Shown here: one piece after another, positions 26,047 through 35,392 of the stretch | Layout of the letters: every line of letters begins with the position of its first letter | Numbering within the stretch: position 1 is the first letter of the stretch | Assembly: GCA_902826055.1 (NCBI GenBank) | Contig: CADEDJ010000007.1 | Location: 1-46,596, forward strand | Direction: 5' to 3' | Source: an uncultured Nitrosomonas sp. | Lineage (GTDB): Bacteria; Pseudomonadota; Gammaproteobacteria; Burkholderiales; Nitrosomonadaceae | Length of the DNA stretch: 46,596 nucleotides | Position numbers and translations under genes: made by a program | The notes under the pieces: model-generated | Database searches by the model: none | What the model was told of the DNA's origin: nothing | The model's input: only the letters and a program-made list of their open reading frames with translations

Positions 26047-27461
26047 TCTGGAACTAACTCCTTGGGATAATGGGCGCGCAACCGATCGATTTCAGCGGCT
26101 GCAGAGTGCAGATCAAAACGGGCGAGCAGAGCATCACCCAGAATTCCTCGTAAAATGCGTTGCGAATCCAAAAATTCAATCAAACCGCGCTCGCCAAACT
26201 TGTAAGCAGCTTCAGCAACTTTTACTGCATTTTCCGCTTCCTTAATCAAACCGCCTTCGAACATGGCGACACGCTGCACAGCAATCTGATAAGCTTGCCA
26301 TGCTGCTTCGAATAGTTGACTGATTTCATAGCGGCGGTATTCAAGCGATTCCTTTACTCGCGCCGAATCAAAAATAGCGGTATCAATTTCACCGCGGCGA
26401 CGGTACCAGATCGGGATTCTGACACTCATACCAGCGGTATTAGATTGAAATTGTTGATCTTGATAATTGGTATATAAGACATTGATAGACGGTAAGATGG
26501 ATGCCCGTTCTTGACTGATACGCTTGTTAGCGCGTTCCTGTTCAGCTTCCAGACGGACTACATCAGGATTGACAGTGGGCACTTGCTGGCGCAATACATC
26601 CAATGGTGGTAGATCAACCGGATCTTTTAATGAACCCTTGATTTGAAAATTGGCTGGTAATGCGCCGGCTGTCAGTTGCATCAAAAAAACTTTGGCGCGT
26701 TCGGCGTTTAATCGTGCCGCTTCCTTGCGGTTATCTGCACTTTGCAATTCCGTATCGGCACGGATCAATTCAAAGCGAGCCACTTCTCCTCGCTCGACAT
26801 TTGCTGCAATGCGCCGCCGCACGTCGCTGAGTAAGTCGTAAATACTTTGTTCCAAAGCAGCTTGCTCTTGTCGCAGCAACAGCTCATAAGCACGAACCCG
26901 CAGTTGTGCAGCGAGGTCGGTACTGATTTGATCCAGACTGGCGCGGCTGGCATCAACAATGGCTTCTGAAGCGCCAATTCGCGCACTACGCATGAAAGGA
27001 TTCTCAATGGGTTGAATTACTGTCACCGAATGTTGGTGATTCGATGGACCTGTGAATCTTTCTGGAAGTTGTTTGTCCATCGGGCCCATCATAAACATGA
27101 CTTCAGGATTAAGATATGCCGAGGCAGCAACAACTCCACCCTTGGCCATGCCAACCTGCGAACGTGCTGCAAGTACTAGGCCATTGGCTTGTAAACCCAA
27201 TCGTTGCACTTCTTCAATCGTATAAGGCACTGCGGGTCCTTGCGATGCTGTTGGAGGAAGCGGTATCCGCTTGGGTAATTCATTCTTGAATGGAGTTGTA
27301 GATGGAGCCAATTCACGCGCAGGCGGTGATGAGAGTGCCGGTGGTTGTAATCCATCCGCTCCGATAGGAAGTGGAACGGATGGTTGTGCTGCTACGCTAG
27401 TTGCTGTGAATAGTATGAATATGCTGGAAAATGATGAAAATCGAAATGGTAGTATTTGCAT
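26043..27461 (-). CDS. TolC-family outer-membrane efflux channel
   Basis: About 472 residues from ATG 27461, chosen because a signal peptide (FSSIFILFTATSVAA) follows at once. The frame is open to 27620, but the extra 53 residues show no conserved feature. A proline-rich stretch (about 25-75) precedes two repeated coiled-coil/strand units of the outer-membrane efflux family, for example VQRLGLQANGLVLAARSQVG and VAEAAYKFGERGLIEFLDSQ. It forms the exit duct of the RND system. First gene of the operon and coupled to the adaptor by a 4-base overlap. No metal-responsive regulator gene lies nearby. Confidence 0.9.
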   Translation of the reverse strand: MQILPFRFSSFSSIFILFTATSVAAQPSVPLPIGADGLQPPALSSPPARELAPSTTPFKNELPKRIPLPPTASQGPAVPYTIEEVQRLGLQANGLVLAARSQVGMAKGGVVAASAYLNPEVMFMMGPMDKQLPERFTGPSNHQHSVTVIQPIENPFMRSARIGASEAIVDASRASLDQISTDLAAQLRVRAYELLLRQEQAALEQSIYDLLSDVRRRIAANVERGEVARFELIRADTELQSADNRKEAARLNAERAKVFLMQLTAGALPANFQIKGSLKDPVDLPPLDVLRQQVPTVNPDVVRLEAEQERANKRISQERASILPSINVLYTNYQDQQFQSNTAGMSVRIPIWYRRRGEIDTAIFDSARVKESLEYRRYEISQLFEAAWQAYQIAVQRVAMFEGGLIKEAENAVKVAEAAYKFGERGLIEFLDSQRILRGILGDALLARFDLHSAAAEIDRLRAHYPKELVPE

Positions 27462-27579
27462 AGAGTTTTTCTTTGACGGAGAAGTGAAATTCTTCACATC
27501 TTTTTCACAAAAATTGTTTGTCATAATATACGAATTTAGAGATTCGGCAACATTAATAACGCGGGTAATTAGGTTTTTA

Positions 27580-27598
27580 TTGTTGTTTTTAACAACAA
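27580..27598. promoter_or_regulatory. Perfect dyad in the efflux operon leader
   Basis: TTGTTGTT (27580-27587) and AACAACAA (27591-27598) around TTT, about 120 bases upstream of the TolC start on the minus strand, in the divergent region shared with the hydrolase gene. It may be an operator for the efflux operon. No regulator is identified. Confidence 0.3.
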
Positions 27599-27755
27599 AA
27601 TTGATCGTATGTACACTCAAATCATCGGATTTAACTCTAACGGAAGGAAACTGAATGATTGCTGAACGAAGACAGATAGAAGGATAATGGAGCTATTTAT
27701 AATGGCTTTATGGCGCTATACCATTGGAATTTACTAACGTACGGCAATTATTAGA

Positions 27756-28658
27756 ATGACTCAACGGCAAATCATTTTTGTTCCAGGAAAAAATCCCAAA
27801 CCTCCTGCAGCTCAGCATCAAAAGCTATTATGGCGCACCTTGTTAGAAGGTGTGCGTCGTGCAGAACCTGAAACTGCTTCTGATCTGAGTCAATATGCTC
27901 AAAACTTTAAACTCATTGCGTGGAATTATATTTATTATCTCAATAACAAGGATATCAACAGTGAGCTTACGTGGGTTGATGTTTTGATCAATCAACATGG
28001 TCCGACTAAGCAAGATATTAACGAAGCTAATGCATGGCATCGCAAATTGGATCGAATGCTTTACACAATTGTTGATTATTTGCCTTGTTTGCTTTATTTC
28101 ACTCCCAAAGCCCTGCGTTTGACGGCACAAGAGATTACACGCTATTTTCAGAATAGAAATAATATTGCCTGCGAAATACGTGAATTATTGAAACAGGAAT
28201 TGCGCCCTATGCTGAAAAATAATGAAAAAGTGTTATTGATTGGTCATAGTCTGGGCTCGGTAATCGCTTACGACGCCTTATGGGAGCTTTCTCATCTCGA
28301 GTGCTTACCGGGTAAAATCGATTTGTTTCTTACTCTTGGCAGTCCACTAGGAATGAATTATGTACAACGCCGGTTAATGGGTAATCATTTGTCAGGAAAG
28401 CAGAAATATCCAACGAATATTCGGCAGTGGGTAAATATTTCCTCGGTTGGTGATATGACTGCGTTAGACAGGATTTTCGCAGATGATTTTGCACCGATGA
28501 TATCCTTGGGAATCATCGATATTATCGAAGACCATTGTGACGGAATTTATAATTTTTATCGTAACGAGAACGGATTGAACTGTCATCGTTCGTATGGCTA
28601 TTTAGTCAATCCTGCTATGGGTAAGGTCGTTGCGGATTGGTGGCAGCAATCGGCATGA
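27756..28658 (+). CDS. Alpha/beta hydrolase, coupled to RoxA-like cytochrome
   Basis: 300 residues, no signal peptide. It opens with Q-I-I-F-V-P-G-K-N-P-K-P-P; the nucleophile elbow G-H-S-L-G-S places Ser at about 165, preceded by a strand (KVLLI). LFLTLGSPLGMNY is the usual next strand, and possible acid and base residues are in D-M-T-A-L-D and the late C-H-R-S-Y-G-Y. It resembles the PGAP1/lipase-like hydrolases of unknown substrate and is probably cytoplasmic. Weak ribosome site. Its stop codon overlaps the start of the dihaem cytochrome gene (ATGA at 28655-28658), so the two are almost certainly co-expressed. Confidence 0.75.
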   Translation: MTQRQIIFVPGKNPKPPAAQHQKLLWRTLLEGVRRAEPETASDLSQYAQNFKLIAWNYIYYLNNKDINSELTWVDVLINQHGPTKQDINEANAWHRKLDRMLYTIVDYLPCLLYFTPKALRLTAQEITRYFQNRNNIACEIRELLKQELRPMLKNNEKVLLIGHSLGSVIAYDALWELSHLECLPGKIDLFLTLGSPLGMNYVQRRLMGNHLSGKQKYPTNIRQWVNISSVGDMTALDRIFADDFAPMISLGIIDIIEDHCDGIYNFYRNENGLNCHRSYGYLVNPAMGKVVADWWQQSA

Positions 28659-30730
28659 GTTCGGATATTTCAGGTCATTTTTGGTATGGAATAAAATTAT
28701 TGGCAGGGGGGGTGTTAATTCTTGTCGGTGTATGGGCAGCATTTGGGGTATTTTTTCGAACCTATGAATTTCGTGATGATGATCCTAATCGAGGAGCCAT
28801 TACTGGGGCAACCGATAAATTCGGCGATCAGTATTCCCGCGTGGTGTACCTTGATCAAGGCTGGTCACCTTCGGATAGTTTGTGGTTCTACACAGTGACA
28901 CAAGGTTCAAACTTGTTGCCTTACAGTTTTTTTCTGGTGTTGGAGCAGGCTGATTCAAATCAGTTGTTTCGAAGTGATGAAAATATCGATCGCTATGGCT
29001 ATTTGCCGCAACGACCAACTGTGAGCAATCCAGACGGTTTGCCGGTTGGGATGGTGCGCGACGAATATCAAGGTAAAGCATTCATGGGATTCACGTGTGC
29101 AGCCTGCCATACGACACAGATCAATTATCAAGATATTGGAATGCGTATCGACGGTGGTCCGGCCAATTCCGACATGGAAAGTTTCATGATTGATTTGGCG
29201 GGTGCTTTACACGCAACGTTAGAGCTTCCGGAAAAGTTGCAGCGTTTTGTTACCAACGTACTGAAACAAGGTCACTATGACAATGCCGATGCTGTTATTG
29301 CGGATTTGAAAAAATATGCTCAACGGATTAAAACCTATACCATTATTAATAATCCCCGAGATGTGAAACGTCCGCTTACGCGCTATGGCTACGCACGTTT
29401 AGACGCTTTTGGGCGCATTTATAACCGTGTACTCGAGCATATTATGAGCGCGCAGCAAATGCGGGAATTGCTTGCTGAGATATTATCTTCGGACGAATTG
29501 ACCGATGTGATGCAAAGTGTTGAGCCCGTCTTAACTAGTAATAATCGAGATCATATCATTGAGCGAATACAAACCTACTTGAGCGATAAGCAGCTCATCA
29601 AGTTGCGAAATAAAATCTATAATCCGGCTGATGCTCCGGTCAGTTATCCATTTCTTTGGGATGTGCCTGTGCATGATTATGTGCAATGGAACGGCAGAGT
29701 TGGTAACAGCGAGTTAGGACCCATGGCACGTAATGCGGGACAGATGATTGGCGTATTTGGCACGCTCGATTGGCAGGAAAAAACGGGTTTTACATTGTCC
29801 TCTGTTTTAGGTGGACAGAATTTCAGCAGCAAGCCTATTGATTTCCAATCGTCCATTGATATCCGTAACTTGCGCCGTGTGGAAACACACTTGCGCAAAT
29901 TGACATCACCGCTTTGGCCCGAACATATTTTGCCTAAGATTGATACAGCACGATTGTTTAATGGCGCAAGGCTTTATGCACGTTATTGTTCCGCGTGTCA
30001 CGAGCACATTAATCGAACGGATCCTGATCGCCGTGTGGTGGCTAAAATGATGGCTGTTCCCTTAGTAGGTACAGATGCCAAAATGGCTGAAAATAGTCAG
30101 GCATCTATGGGATATAGCGGTATTTTGCGCAATCAATATGTCAAAACCGGTGTGGGAAGTATCTTAATACAACAACAAGCATCAGCTGTTGTCCTGTTGA
30201 CCGCTGCAACACGTAATGTGGTTACCACACCTGATCCCGATAAATGGTTCGTGCGCCGGTGGATAGAGCGCTCACTTGACTTTGCGCACACTTTTTTTGA
30301 TAACGAAGTTCAACCTTCCATTAAACGCGGCCATTACATCCCTGACACAACAGCTCAGCCATTTGCTTCGGTAATGTCATATAAGGCTCGTCCACTCAAT
30401 GGCATTTGGGCTACAGCACCTTATCTGCATAATGGTTCAGTGCCTACGCTGTATGATTTGCTGTTGCCTAAAAAACGAGCGAATGATCCAGCGGAAGGTG
30501 AGTACCGGCCAGATGAATTCGTGGTGGGTTCACGCGAATTTGATGCGCATAGAGTGGGTTTTAAAACGGACGGCTATAATGGTTTCGTGTTCCGCACCCG
30601 TATTTGGGGTAATGATAATAGTGGCCATGAATACGCATCCGGGCGAACGCCACAACCGGATGGAACCATACTTCCCGCATTGACAAAAGAGCAACGCCTG
30701 GATTTGCTTGAATATCTTAAAACACTATAA
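28655..30730 (+). CDS. RoxA-like dihaem cytochrome c (peroxidase/oxygenase-like)
   Basis: 691 residues from ATG 28655 (an in-frame TTG at 28637 is less likely). One membrane segment at about 12-34 anchors a large periplasmic domain. Two c-type haem sites are visible: C-A-A-C-H at 148-152 and C-S-A-C-H at 445-449. Order, size and surrounding sequence (VSYPFLWDVPVHDYVQWNG near 330) fit the RoxA-like branch of dihaem cytochromes, often annotated as dihaem peroxidase. RoxA itself is a rubber oxygenase; that activity is not implied here. LNGIWATAPYLHNGSVPTLY near 580 is a conserved family block. Translationally coupled to the hydrolase; convergent with 30732. Confidence 0.88.
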   Translation: MSSDISGHFWYGIKLLAGGVLILVGVWAAFGVFFRTYEFRDDDPNRGAITGATDKFGDQYSRVVYLDQGWSPSDSLWFYTVTQGSNLLPYSFFLVLEQADSNQLFRSDENIDRYGYLPQRPTVSNPDGLPVGMVRDEYQGKAFMGFTCAACHTTQINYQDIGMRIDGGPANSDMESFMIDLAGALHATLELPEKLQRFVTNVLKQGHYDNADAVIADLKKYAQRIKTYTIINNPRDVKRPLTRYGYARLDAFGRIYNRVLEHIMSAQQMRELLAEILSSDELTDVMQSVEPVLTSNNRDHIIERIQTYLSDKQLIKLRNKIYNPADAPVSYPFLWDVPVHDYVQWNGRVGNSELGPMARNAGQMIGVFGTLDWQEKTGFTLSSVLGGQNFSSKPIDFQSSIDIRNLRRVETHLRKLTSPLWPEHILPKIDTARLFNGARLYARYCSACHEHINRTDPDRRVVAKMMAVPLVGTDAKMAENSQASMGYSGILRNQYVKTGVGSILIQQQASAVVLLTAATRNVVTTPDPDKWFVRRWIERSLDFAHTFFDNEVQPSIKRGHYIPDTTAQPFASVMSYKARPLNGIWATAPYLHNGSVPTLYDLLLPKKRANDPAEGEYRPDEFVVGSREFDAHRVGFKTDGYNGFVFRTRIWGNDNSGHEYASGRTPQPDGTILPALTKEQRLDLLEYLKTL

Positions 30731-30731
30731 C

Positions 30732-31079
30732 TCATCCAGCGGTTTGCTTTTTTAATTCTGGGGGATTATCTTGTTTTGCAATAAATTGATTGATATAGAT
30801 TATTTTTCTGTCAGCAATCACTTTAAGGCGATTGTCGCTGGCAAAATTCATCATGAATTCATAAGCACTGCTATTGATAATTTGTAATGCCGTTTTTACT
30901 TTTACGCCGACTAATCCTTCATGAATCACAGGTTGCGCATATTCCGAATATACCCAGCGGCCTTTACTGTCAAAGCTAGCGAGTACTCCACTGAGCCGAT
31001 CCGCCCAATCGCTCGGGCGAAAAGGGCGACCTGCCGGGGTAACACCCAGGATTAAATACGCTTCAGTTTTGATTTCCAT
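30732..31079 (-). CDS. DUF3579 protein
   Basis: 115 residues from ATG 31079; the frame is open to GTG 31133 with 18 more residues that do not look conserved. The signature G-V-T-P-A-G-R-P-F-R-P-S-D-W-A-D-R-L-S-G defines DUF3579, a small soluble family largely of Betaproteobacteria. The middle (VHEGLVGVKV-like, here VIHEGLVGVKVKTALQIINS) and MMNFASDNRLKVI follow as expected. Function unknown. The stop lies one base from the end of the convergent cytochrome gene. Confidence 0.85.
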   Translation of the reverse strand: MEIKTEAYLILGVTPAGRPFRPSDWADRLSGVLASFDSKGRWVYSEYAQPVIHEGLVGVKVKTALQIINSSAYEFMMNFASDNRLKVIADRKIIYINQFIAKQDNPPELKKQTAG

Positions 31080-31378
31080 AATGTTCAAATAATGTGAAAA
31101 AGCGCTTTTGCTAAAAGCATTAAAGCTATCCACAGCAATTTTTTTGCATCGTTTGCCAGAGTTGAGGTGTCATTTGTAACGAGATAATATTGCTGAGAAT
31201 GCATGGTGAATATTGTCTTTCCTTATAAAACAAGATGTTTATATCGGAAGTAATTGAAAAAAGTGGAGAGCGCCATAAGAAATTGCCGCGCTGGCAAGTG
31301 AATTAATCACTGCGAGTGCAATCTTATGGAAGATAGTTGATTGGGTTACAAGTAGTTTATTGAAAGAGGGACGCAAAA

Positions 31379-32542
31379 ATGGGTATGATGCTTTGTCTTG
31401 TGCAGCGGTTTTTCCTTTTGATTTTGCCCCATTACTTTTCGAGAACCAGCGTGACATTTCGCGTTACACGTACTATCAAGCTGGTATTTGTTGCCGGGCA
31501 GGCTATTGGGCTCAGTGCCTGCGCTAATCTTCCTTACTATGCACAAGCGATTAGTGGACATTTTGAGGTTGTACATCGCGCGCAACCCATCCACAGAATT
31601 ATCGCGAATCCTGACGCAGATCCACAATTAAAGCAGTCACTAAAAAAGATTGTACACATGCGTGAATTTGCCAGCCGTGAACTCAAATTACCGGATAATT
31701 TGAGCTATACAAGCTATGCCGACTTGGAACGCCCTTATGTGGTATGGAATGTTTTTGCTTCGCCAGAGCTTTCGTTTAAGCTCAAGAAATGGTGCTTTAT
31801 CGAAGTGGGCTGTGTGAATTATCGTGGTTTTTTTTCTCAAGCTAGCGCGGAGCGTTACGCTGAAGAGCTCAGGAATGAAGGTTATGATGTTCATGTCGGC
31901 GGTATTCGTGCTTATTCAACTCTAGGGTGGTTCAGTGATCCAGTGTTAAACACGTTTATTGGCTACTCAGAAATGAATCTTGCCCGTTTGATATTTCATG
32001 AATTGGCTCATCAAGTGGTTTATGTGCCTGGTGATAGTGTTTTCAATGAGTCATTTGCAACTGCTGTGGAACACGAAGGCGTTCGGCGCTGGTTTGAAAG
32101 CACGGGAACAGCTTTTGAGCAAGCTGCATTGAGTGCAAGGCAGGAAAGAGAAACCGTTTTTGTTGAAATGGTACTAAGACATCGGCAACGGTTACGGGAA
32201 TTGTTTCAGTCGGATCTCAGTGATGCAGAAAAGCGGGTGCGAAAGGCACGCATTTTTGATGACTTACGTTCAGAATTTTTACAACTGAAAGCTGACAGAA
32301 GTGAATTTGGCGTATACGATCAATGGTTCGCGCAAAATTTGAATAATGCAATTGTGGCAACTGTTTCGATTTATACACAGTTATTGCCTGCTTTCCAGGC
32401 GATTCTCCAGCAACATGCCAAGGATATGGGGCAGTTTTTTGCTGCAGTTACAAAACTGAGTAAATTACCAAAAAATGAACGAAATCTTGTGTTGCAGAAA
32501 GCGATTGAAAGTGATCAGAAGTTGCGGATGGCCGAACAGTAA
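31379..32542 (+). CDS. Zinc aminopeptidase lipoprotein (PF10023 type)
   Basis: 387 residues from ATG 31379 (AGAGGG upstream). GTG 31451 is an alternative: it puts the lipobox L-S-A-C at residues 21-24, a normal signal length, while the longer form puts Cys at 48. The metal site is H-E-L-A-H-Q (HExxH), with N-E-S-F-A-T-A-V-E about 16 residues later supplying the third ligand region. S-G-H-F-E-V-V-H-R-A-Q-P-I after the lipobox and LGWFSDPVLNTFIGYSE before the metal site are family marks. It is a predicted membrane-anchored metallopeptidase facing the periplasm; substrates are unknown. Lies 78 bases before the multicopper oxidase. Confidence 0.87.
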   Translation: MGMMLCLVQRFFLLILPHYFSRTSVTFRVTRTIKLVFVAGQAIGLSACANLPYYAQAISGHFEVVHRAQPIHRIIANPDADPQLKQSLKKIVHMREFASRELKLPDNLSYTSYADLERPYVVWNVFASPELSFKLKKWCFIEVGCVNYRGFFSQASAERYAEELRNEGYDVHVGGIRAYSTLGWFSDPVLNTFIGYSEMNLARLIFHELAHQVVYVPGDSVFNESFATAVEHEGVRRWFESTGTAFEQAALSARQERETVFVEMVLRHRQRLRELFQSDLSDAEKRVRKARIFDDLRSEFLQLKADRSEFGVYDQWFAQNLNNAIVATVSIYTQLLPAFQAILQQHAKDMGQFFAAVTKLSKLPKNERNLVLQKAIESDQKLRMAEQ

Positions 32543-32620
32543 GCTTTGTGCGAGATCGAACTGGGGTCGCGATATTTCGTGTGTAGCTTAAAATAAAATT
32601 ATTTTACTAGAAGAGTATAA

Positions 32621-34240
32621 ATGACTATGACGCATATTAATCATAACAGACGGCGATTTTTACAGAATGTGACATTGGGTGCCTTGACAGTTACATTACC
32701 TGGTTTTGCATTGGGAGAGAGCCGGCGGATTAACTCTACACCCAATCCGGCATTTAAGGCCGATGTCGAAATTGCACTGACAGCTCGGATGGCTGATGTG
32801 CCGATTCGTTCAGGTGCACAAACACATGTTTTCAAATATTTTGCGAAGTTATTAAATGGTCCACAAAACACCCTCAAAGAATTACCAGGTTATTTGGGTC
32901 CCATTCTTAATTTTCAACAAGGCCAGAAAGTTCGCATAGTTTTTTATAACGAGTTGCCTGAACCATGCGTTACGCACTGGCATGGCATGCATGTGCCGCA
33001 GATGATGGATGGGCATCCCATGTATGCGATTGTTAGAGGTGAGCAGTACGTATACGAATTCGAGGTAAAGAATCCAGCCGGTACTTGCTGGTATCATTCG
33101 CACACTCATGAATTGACGGCTACTCAGGTTTATCAAGGATTAGCAGGATTAATCACCATATCCGATGAGGCTGAACAGAAGCTGGATCTGCCGAGTGGTG
33201 AATATGATATTCCACTCGTTATCCAAGATCGCAGTTTTTCCAATGGCAATCAACTGCGGTATGTGCTGAACATGCATCAGCGAATGACGGGCTTCCTGGG
33301 TGATACCATTCTGGCTAATGGCCTGGAAAACAATAAAATTAGAGTCAAAACAAGAGCGTATCGTGTGCGTGTCCTGAATGGATCGAATTCCAGGATTTAT
33401 AAGCTGGCTTGGGATGATGGCACGCCAATGATCGCTATTGGTAGTGATGGGGCATTGTTGCAGAAGCCGGAGAGTTTGCCTTATATCATGCTCGCGCCAG
33501 CGGAACGAGTCGAATTATGGATTGATTTCAGTGGCCGTAAAATCGGTTCCGTACTTATCCTGCAAAGCTTGCCTTATCACGTTACGCCACATATGGAACG
33601 GGAGATGGGAGGTGGTGGTATGCGTCAAGGTATGCGTGGAATGGGCATGATGGGCGGTACATTAGGTCAGGATGGTGTCATTTCCATCGCTCAATTTGAG
33701 ATTGCTGAAGAGGTCAGTGATTCGCCAAAGTTACCTGCCGAATTGGTTTCCTTGCATCGCTTAACCGCTCAAGATGCTTCAAGTCCCGACAAAATTGTTC
33801 CCATTGCAATTGGCATGCGGCATATGACTTTCCAGTTAAATGGAAGAACATTTGATATGGACGATTATTTGGAACTTGAAAGAATTCCAGTGAATAGTGT
33901 TCAGAGAATACGGATTTTTCATGATAACCGTGGAATGGGGCGCGGAATGCGCGGTGGTCGTGGCGGTATGGGAATGATGATGTCAATGCCGCATCCTATT
34001 CATTTGCATGGTCAGCAATTCCAGATTCTGTCCCGGAAACAGGCTAATTCCGATAGCGGTTATAACAGTATCAAAGATGGATTTATTAACAATGGCTGGA
34101 AAGATACGGTTCTGGTGATGCCAGGCGAGGAAGTCGAAATTATTAAACCATTCAAAGACTATACCGGTTTATTTCTTTATCACTGCCACAATCTGGAGCA
34201 TGAAGATATGGGCATGATGCGCAATTTCTACGTAAGTTGA
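32621..34240 (+). CDS. Tat-exported multicopper oxidase with Met-rich loops
   Basis: 539 residues. Twin-arginine signal (N-R-R-R-F-L-Q-N, then TLGALTVTLPGFALG). Copper ligands are complete: H119-W-H121-G, W-Y-H159-S-H161-T-H163, H458-P-I-H461-L-H463, and H521-C522-H523-x3-H527-x4-M532, so types 1, 2 and 3 copper can form. Three cupredoxin domains, the CueO/laccase order. Two Met/Gly/Arg-rich inserts (about 325-348 and 437-457, with repeats like R-G-M-G-M-M-G-G) resemble the Met-rich loops of CueO that bind Cu(I). Likely oxidises Cu(I) or phenolics in the periplasm. The efflux operon at 21688-27461 is on the other strand and separate. Confidence 0.92.
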   Translation: MTMTHINHNRRRFLQNVTLGALTVTLPGFALGESRRINSTPNPAFKADVEIALTARMADVPIRSGAQTHVFKYFAKLLNGPQNTLKELPGYLGPILNFQQGQKVRIVFYNELPEPCVTHWHGMHVPQMMDGHPMYAIVRGEQYVYEFEVKNPAGTCWYHSHTHELTATQVYQGLAGLITISDEAEQKLDLPSGEYDIPLVIQDRSFSNGNQLRYVLNMHQRMTGFLGDTILANGLENNKIRVKTRAYRVRVLNGSNSRIYKLAWDDGTPMIAIGSDGALLQKPESLPYIMLAPAERVELWIDFSGRKIGSVLILQSLPYHVTPHMEREMGGGGMRQGMRGMGMMGGTLGQDGVISIAQFEIAEEVSDSPKLPAELVSLHRLTAQDASSPDKIVPIAIGMRHMTFQLNGRTFDMDDYLELERIPVNSVQRIRIFHDNRGMGRGMRGGRGGMGMMMSMPHPIHLHGQQFQILSRKQANSDSGYNSIKDGFINNGWKDTVLVMPGEEVEIIKPFKDYTGLFLYHCHNLEHEDMGMMRNFYVS

Positions 34241-34376
34241 TTGTATATTTTTCAATTTGATCGGTATCAGTGAGGGAAAATAGGCGGCTATCTTTCCAAC
34301 CTGTTGAGAACTATTGGTATTGCTTGGTAGGAAGCCTAAAAAATGAGCTTTTTAATAAATTCGATAGGTATGGCAT

Positions 34377-34712
34377 TTGATTGAAGATATCGAGAAAGTA
34401 GACCCTAAAGTGGTCATGGATGAAGTTCAGCTCATCTTGGCGGAGAAACGCACCTCTCTTTCCTTAATGCGCACTGGGATCGCAATCCTAGCATTGCCAC
34501 TATCCGTGATGAGCGTATTAGTCGCTACTTCAAGACTTTACGATGCGCTAAACGTTTTGCATTTTCTGATTCCACTGGGGCTACTCAATCTTGCTTTAAT
34601 TGCTTTAAGCATTTATTTGATTGTTCGTTCAATTATGCGTATTCATTATTATGACAAGTTGCTTTATCAGATTAAACTAAAGAAGGCTGAGCTTTCCGAA
34701 TTGATAGAATAA
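34377..34712 (+). CDS. DUF202-like small membrane protein
   Basis: 111 residues, TTG start with AGG 8 bases upstream. The cytoplasmic N-terminus ends in L-A-E-K-R-T-S-L-S-L-M-R-T-G-I-A, the DUF202-type motif, then there are two or three hydrophobic segments (about 35-52, 60-85) and a basic-acidic helical end. An ATG at 34370 is out of frame and makes only 4 residues. Function unknown. It opens the second small-protein island. Confidence 0.7.
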   Translation: MIEDIEKVDPKVVMDEVQLILAEKRTSLSLMRTGIAILALPLSVMSVLVATSRLYDALNVLHFLIPLGLLNLALIALSIYLIVRSIMRIHYYDKLLYQIKLKKAELSELIE

Positions 34713-35028
34713 AATTAACTGAAGTGCTCTAAATTTTCATTTCTTCTCTGTTTATTCTGCATCTGTAACGATTTAATAGATTCAGACAAAGCATTTAAGG
34801 CTGTAGTATTACAAACAATGTACGAAGAGGTGTTTGAAAATAACCTCTTGTATAATGAAGACAAACTGCAGAGGATAAATAAACTTTGCAAACCTTATAC
34901 CTTACGATTTGGCTAACCACCTAATTCAAAATATTAACCTAAGTTAATTTCTTTTTTTATTAATAGAGTTAGCATTAAAACCGCACTTTAATTTTAGATT
35001 GCTACAACAATGGGTAATGGAGGTTAAC
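34713..35028. other. Intergenic leader of the PepSY-like gene
   Basis: 316 AT-rich bases without a gene. It contains the perfect dyad at 34933-34948, a TATTAAT box at 34958-34964 that could be a -10 element, and ATGGAGG just before the gene at 35029. Nothing else is recognisable. Confidence 0.45.
34933..34948. promoter_or_regulatory. Dyad ATTAAC-CTAA-GTTAAT, candidate operator
   Basis: Perfect 6-base half-sites identical to those at 5251-5265, with a 4-base spacer, centred 89 bases upstream of the ATG at 35029. In Fnr-type sites the two 5-base half-sites are separated by 4 bases, as here for TTAAC-N4-GTTAA. Two regulators of that family are encoded in the window. Confidence 0.42.
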
Positions 35029-35331
35029 ATGCAGATCAAATTATTTATCACTACATTATTTTTAGCAACATCAATGGTGGCAGGATTATTTTTTTCACCA
35101 CCCAGCCTCGCAGGCTTTTTAGATAAAAAAGTTGAATTATCAACATTGCCGCCAAAAGTTCAGGAAACAATAAAGCTGAATGCACAAGGCGGAACAATAG
35201 AAAGTATTGAGCAAGAAAAAGTAAAAAGAGAAGTTACTGTTTATGAAGTTGAAGTGAAGAAATCTGATGGCACAGAAATTGAATTCAAGGTTGATGAGCA
35301 TGGCTCATTAATTGAACTGGAAAAAGATTAA
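35029..35331 (+). CDS. PepSY-like periplasmic protein
   Basis: 100 residues. ATG 35029 follows ATGGAGG; the open frame from 34999 is not needed. Signal peptide (hydrophobic LFITTLFLATSMVAGLFF) probably cleaved after S-L-A. The mature domain has L-S-T-L-P-P-K-V-Q-E-T-I and T-I-E-S-I-E-Q-E-K-V-K-R-E-V-T-V-Y-E-V-E-V, ending V-D-E-H-G-S-L-I-E-L-E. This is the pattern of PepSY-like (DUF2874) domains, which bind or inhibit peptidases or act as sensors. Upstream dyad at 34933. Followed in the same direction by another secreted protein. Confidence 0.78.
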   Translation: MQIKLFITTLFLATSMVAGLFFSPPSLAGFLDKKVELSTLPPKVQETIKLNAQGGTIESIEQEKVKREVTVYEVEVKKSDGTEIEFKVDEHGSLIELEKD

Positions 35332-35392
35332 TCATAGTTACGTTCAAACGTCAGCTACCAGTAATTTTGTCACAATAGATAGGAGTTAAATC

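Noticed and set aside
31239..31457. A 72-residue minus-strand frame with a hydrophobic C-terminus overlapping the aminopeptidase start
   Set aside because: No ribosome site, and it is antisense to a gene with strong family evidence.
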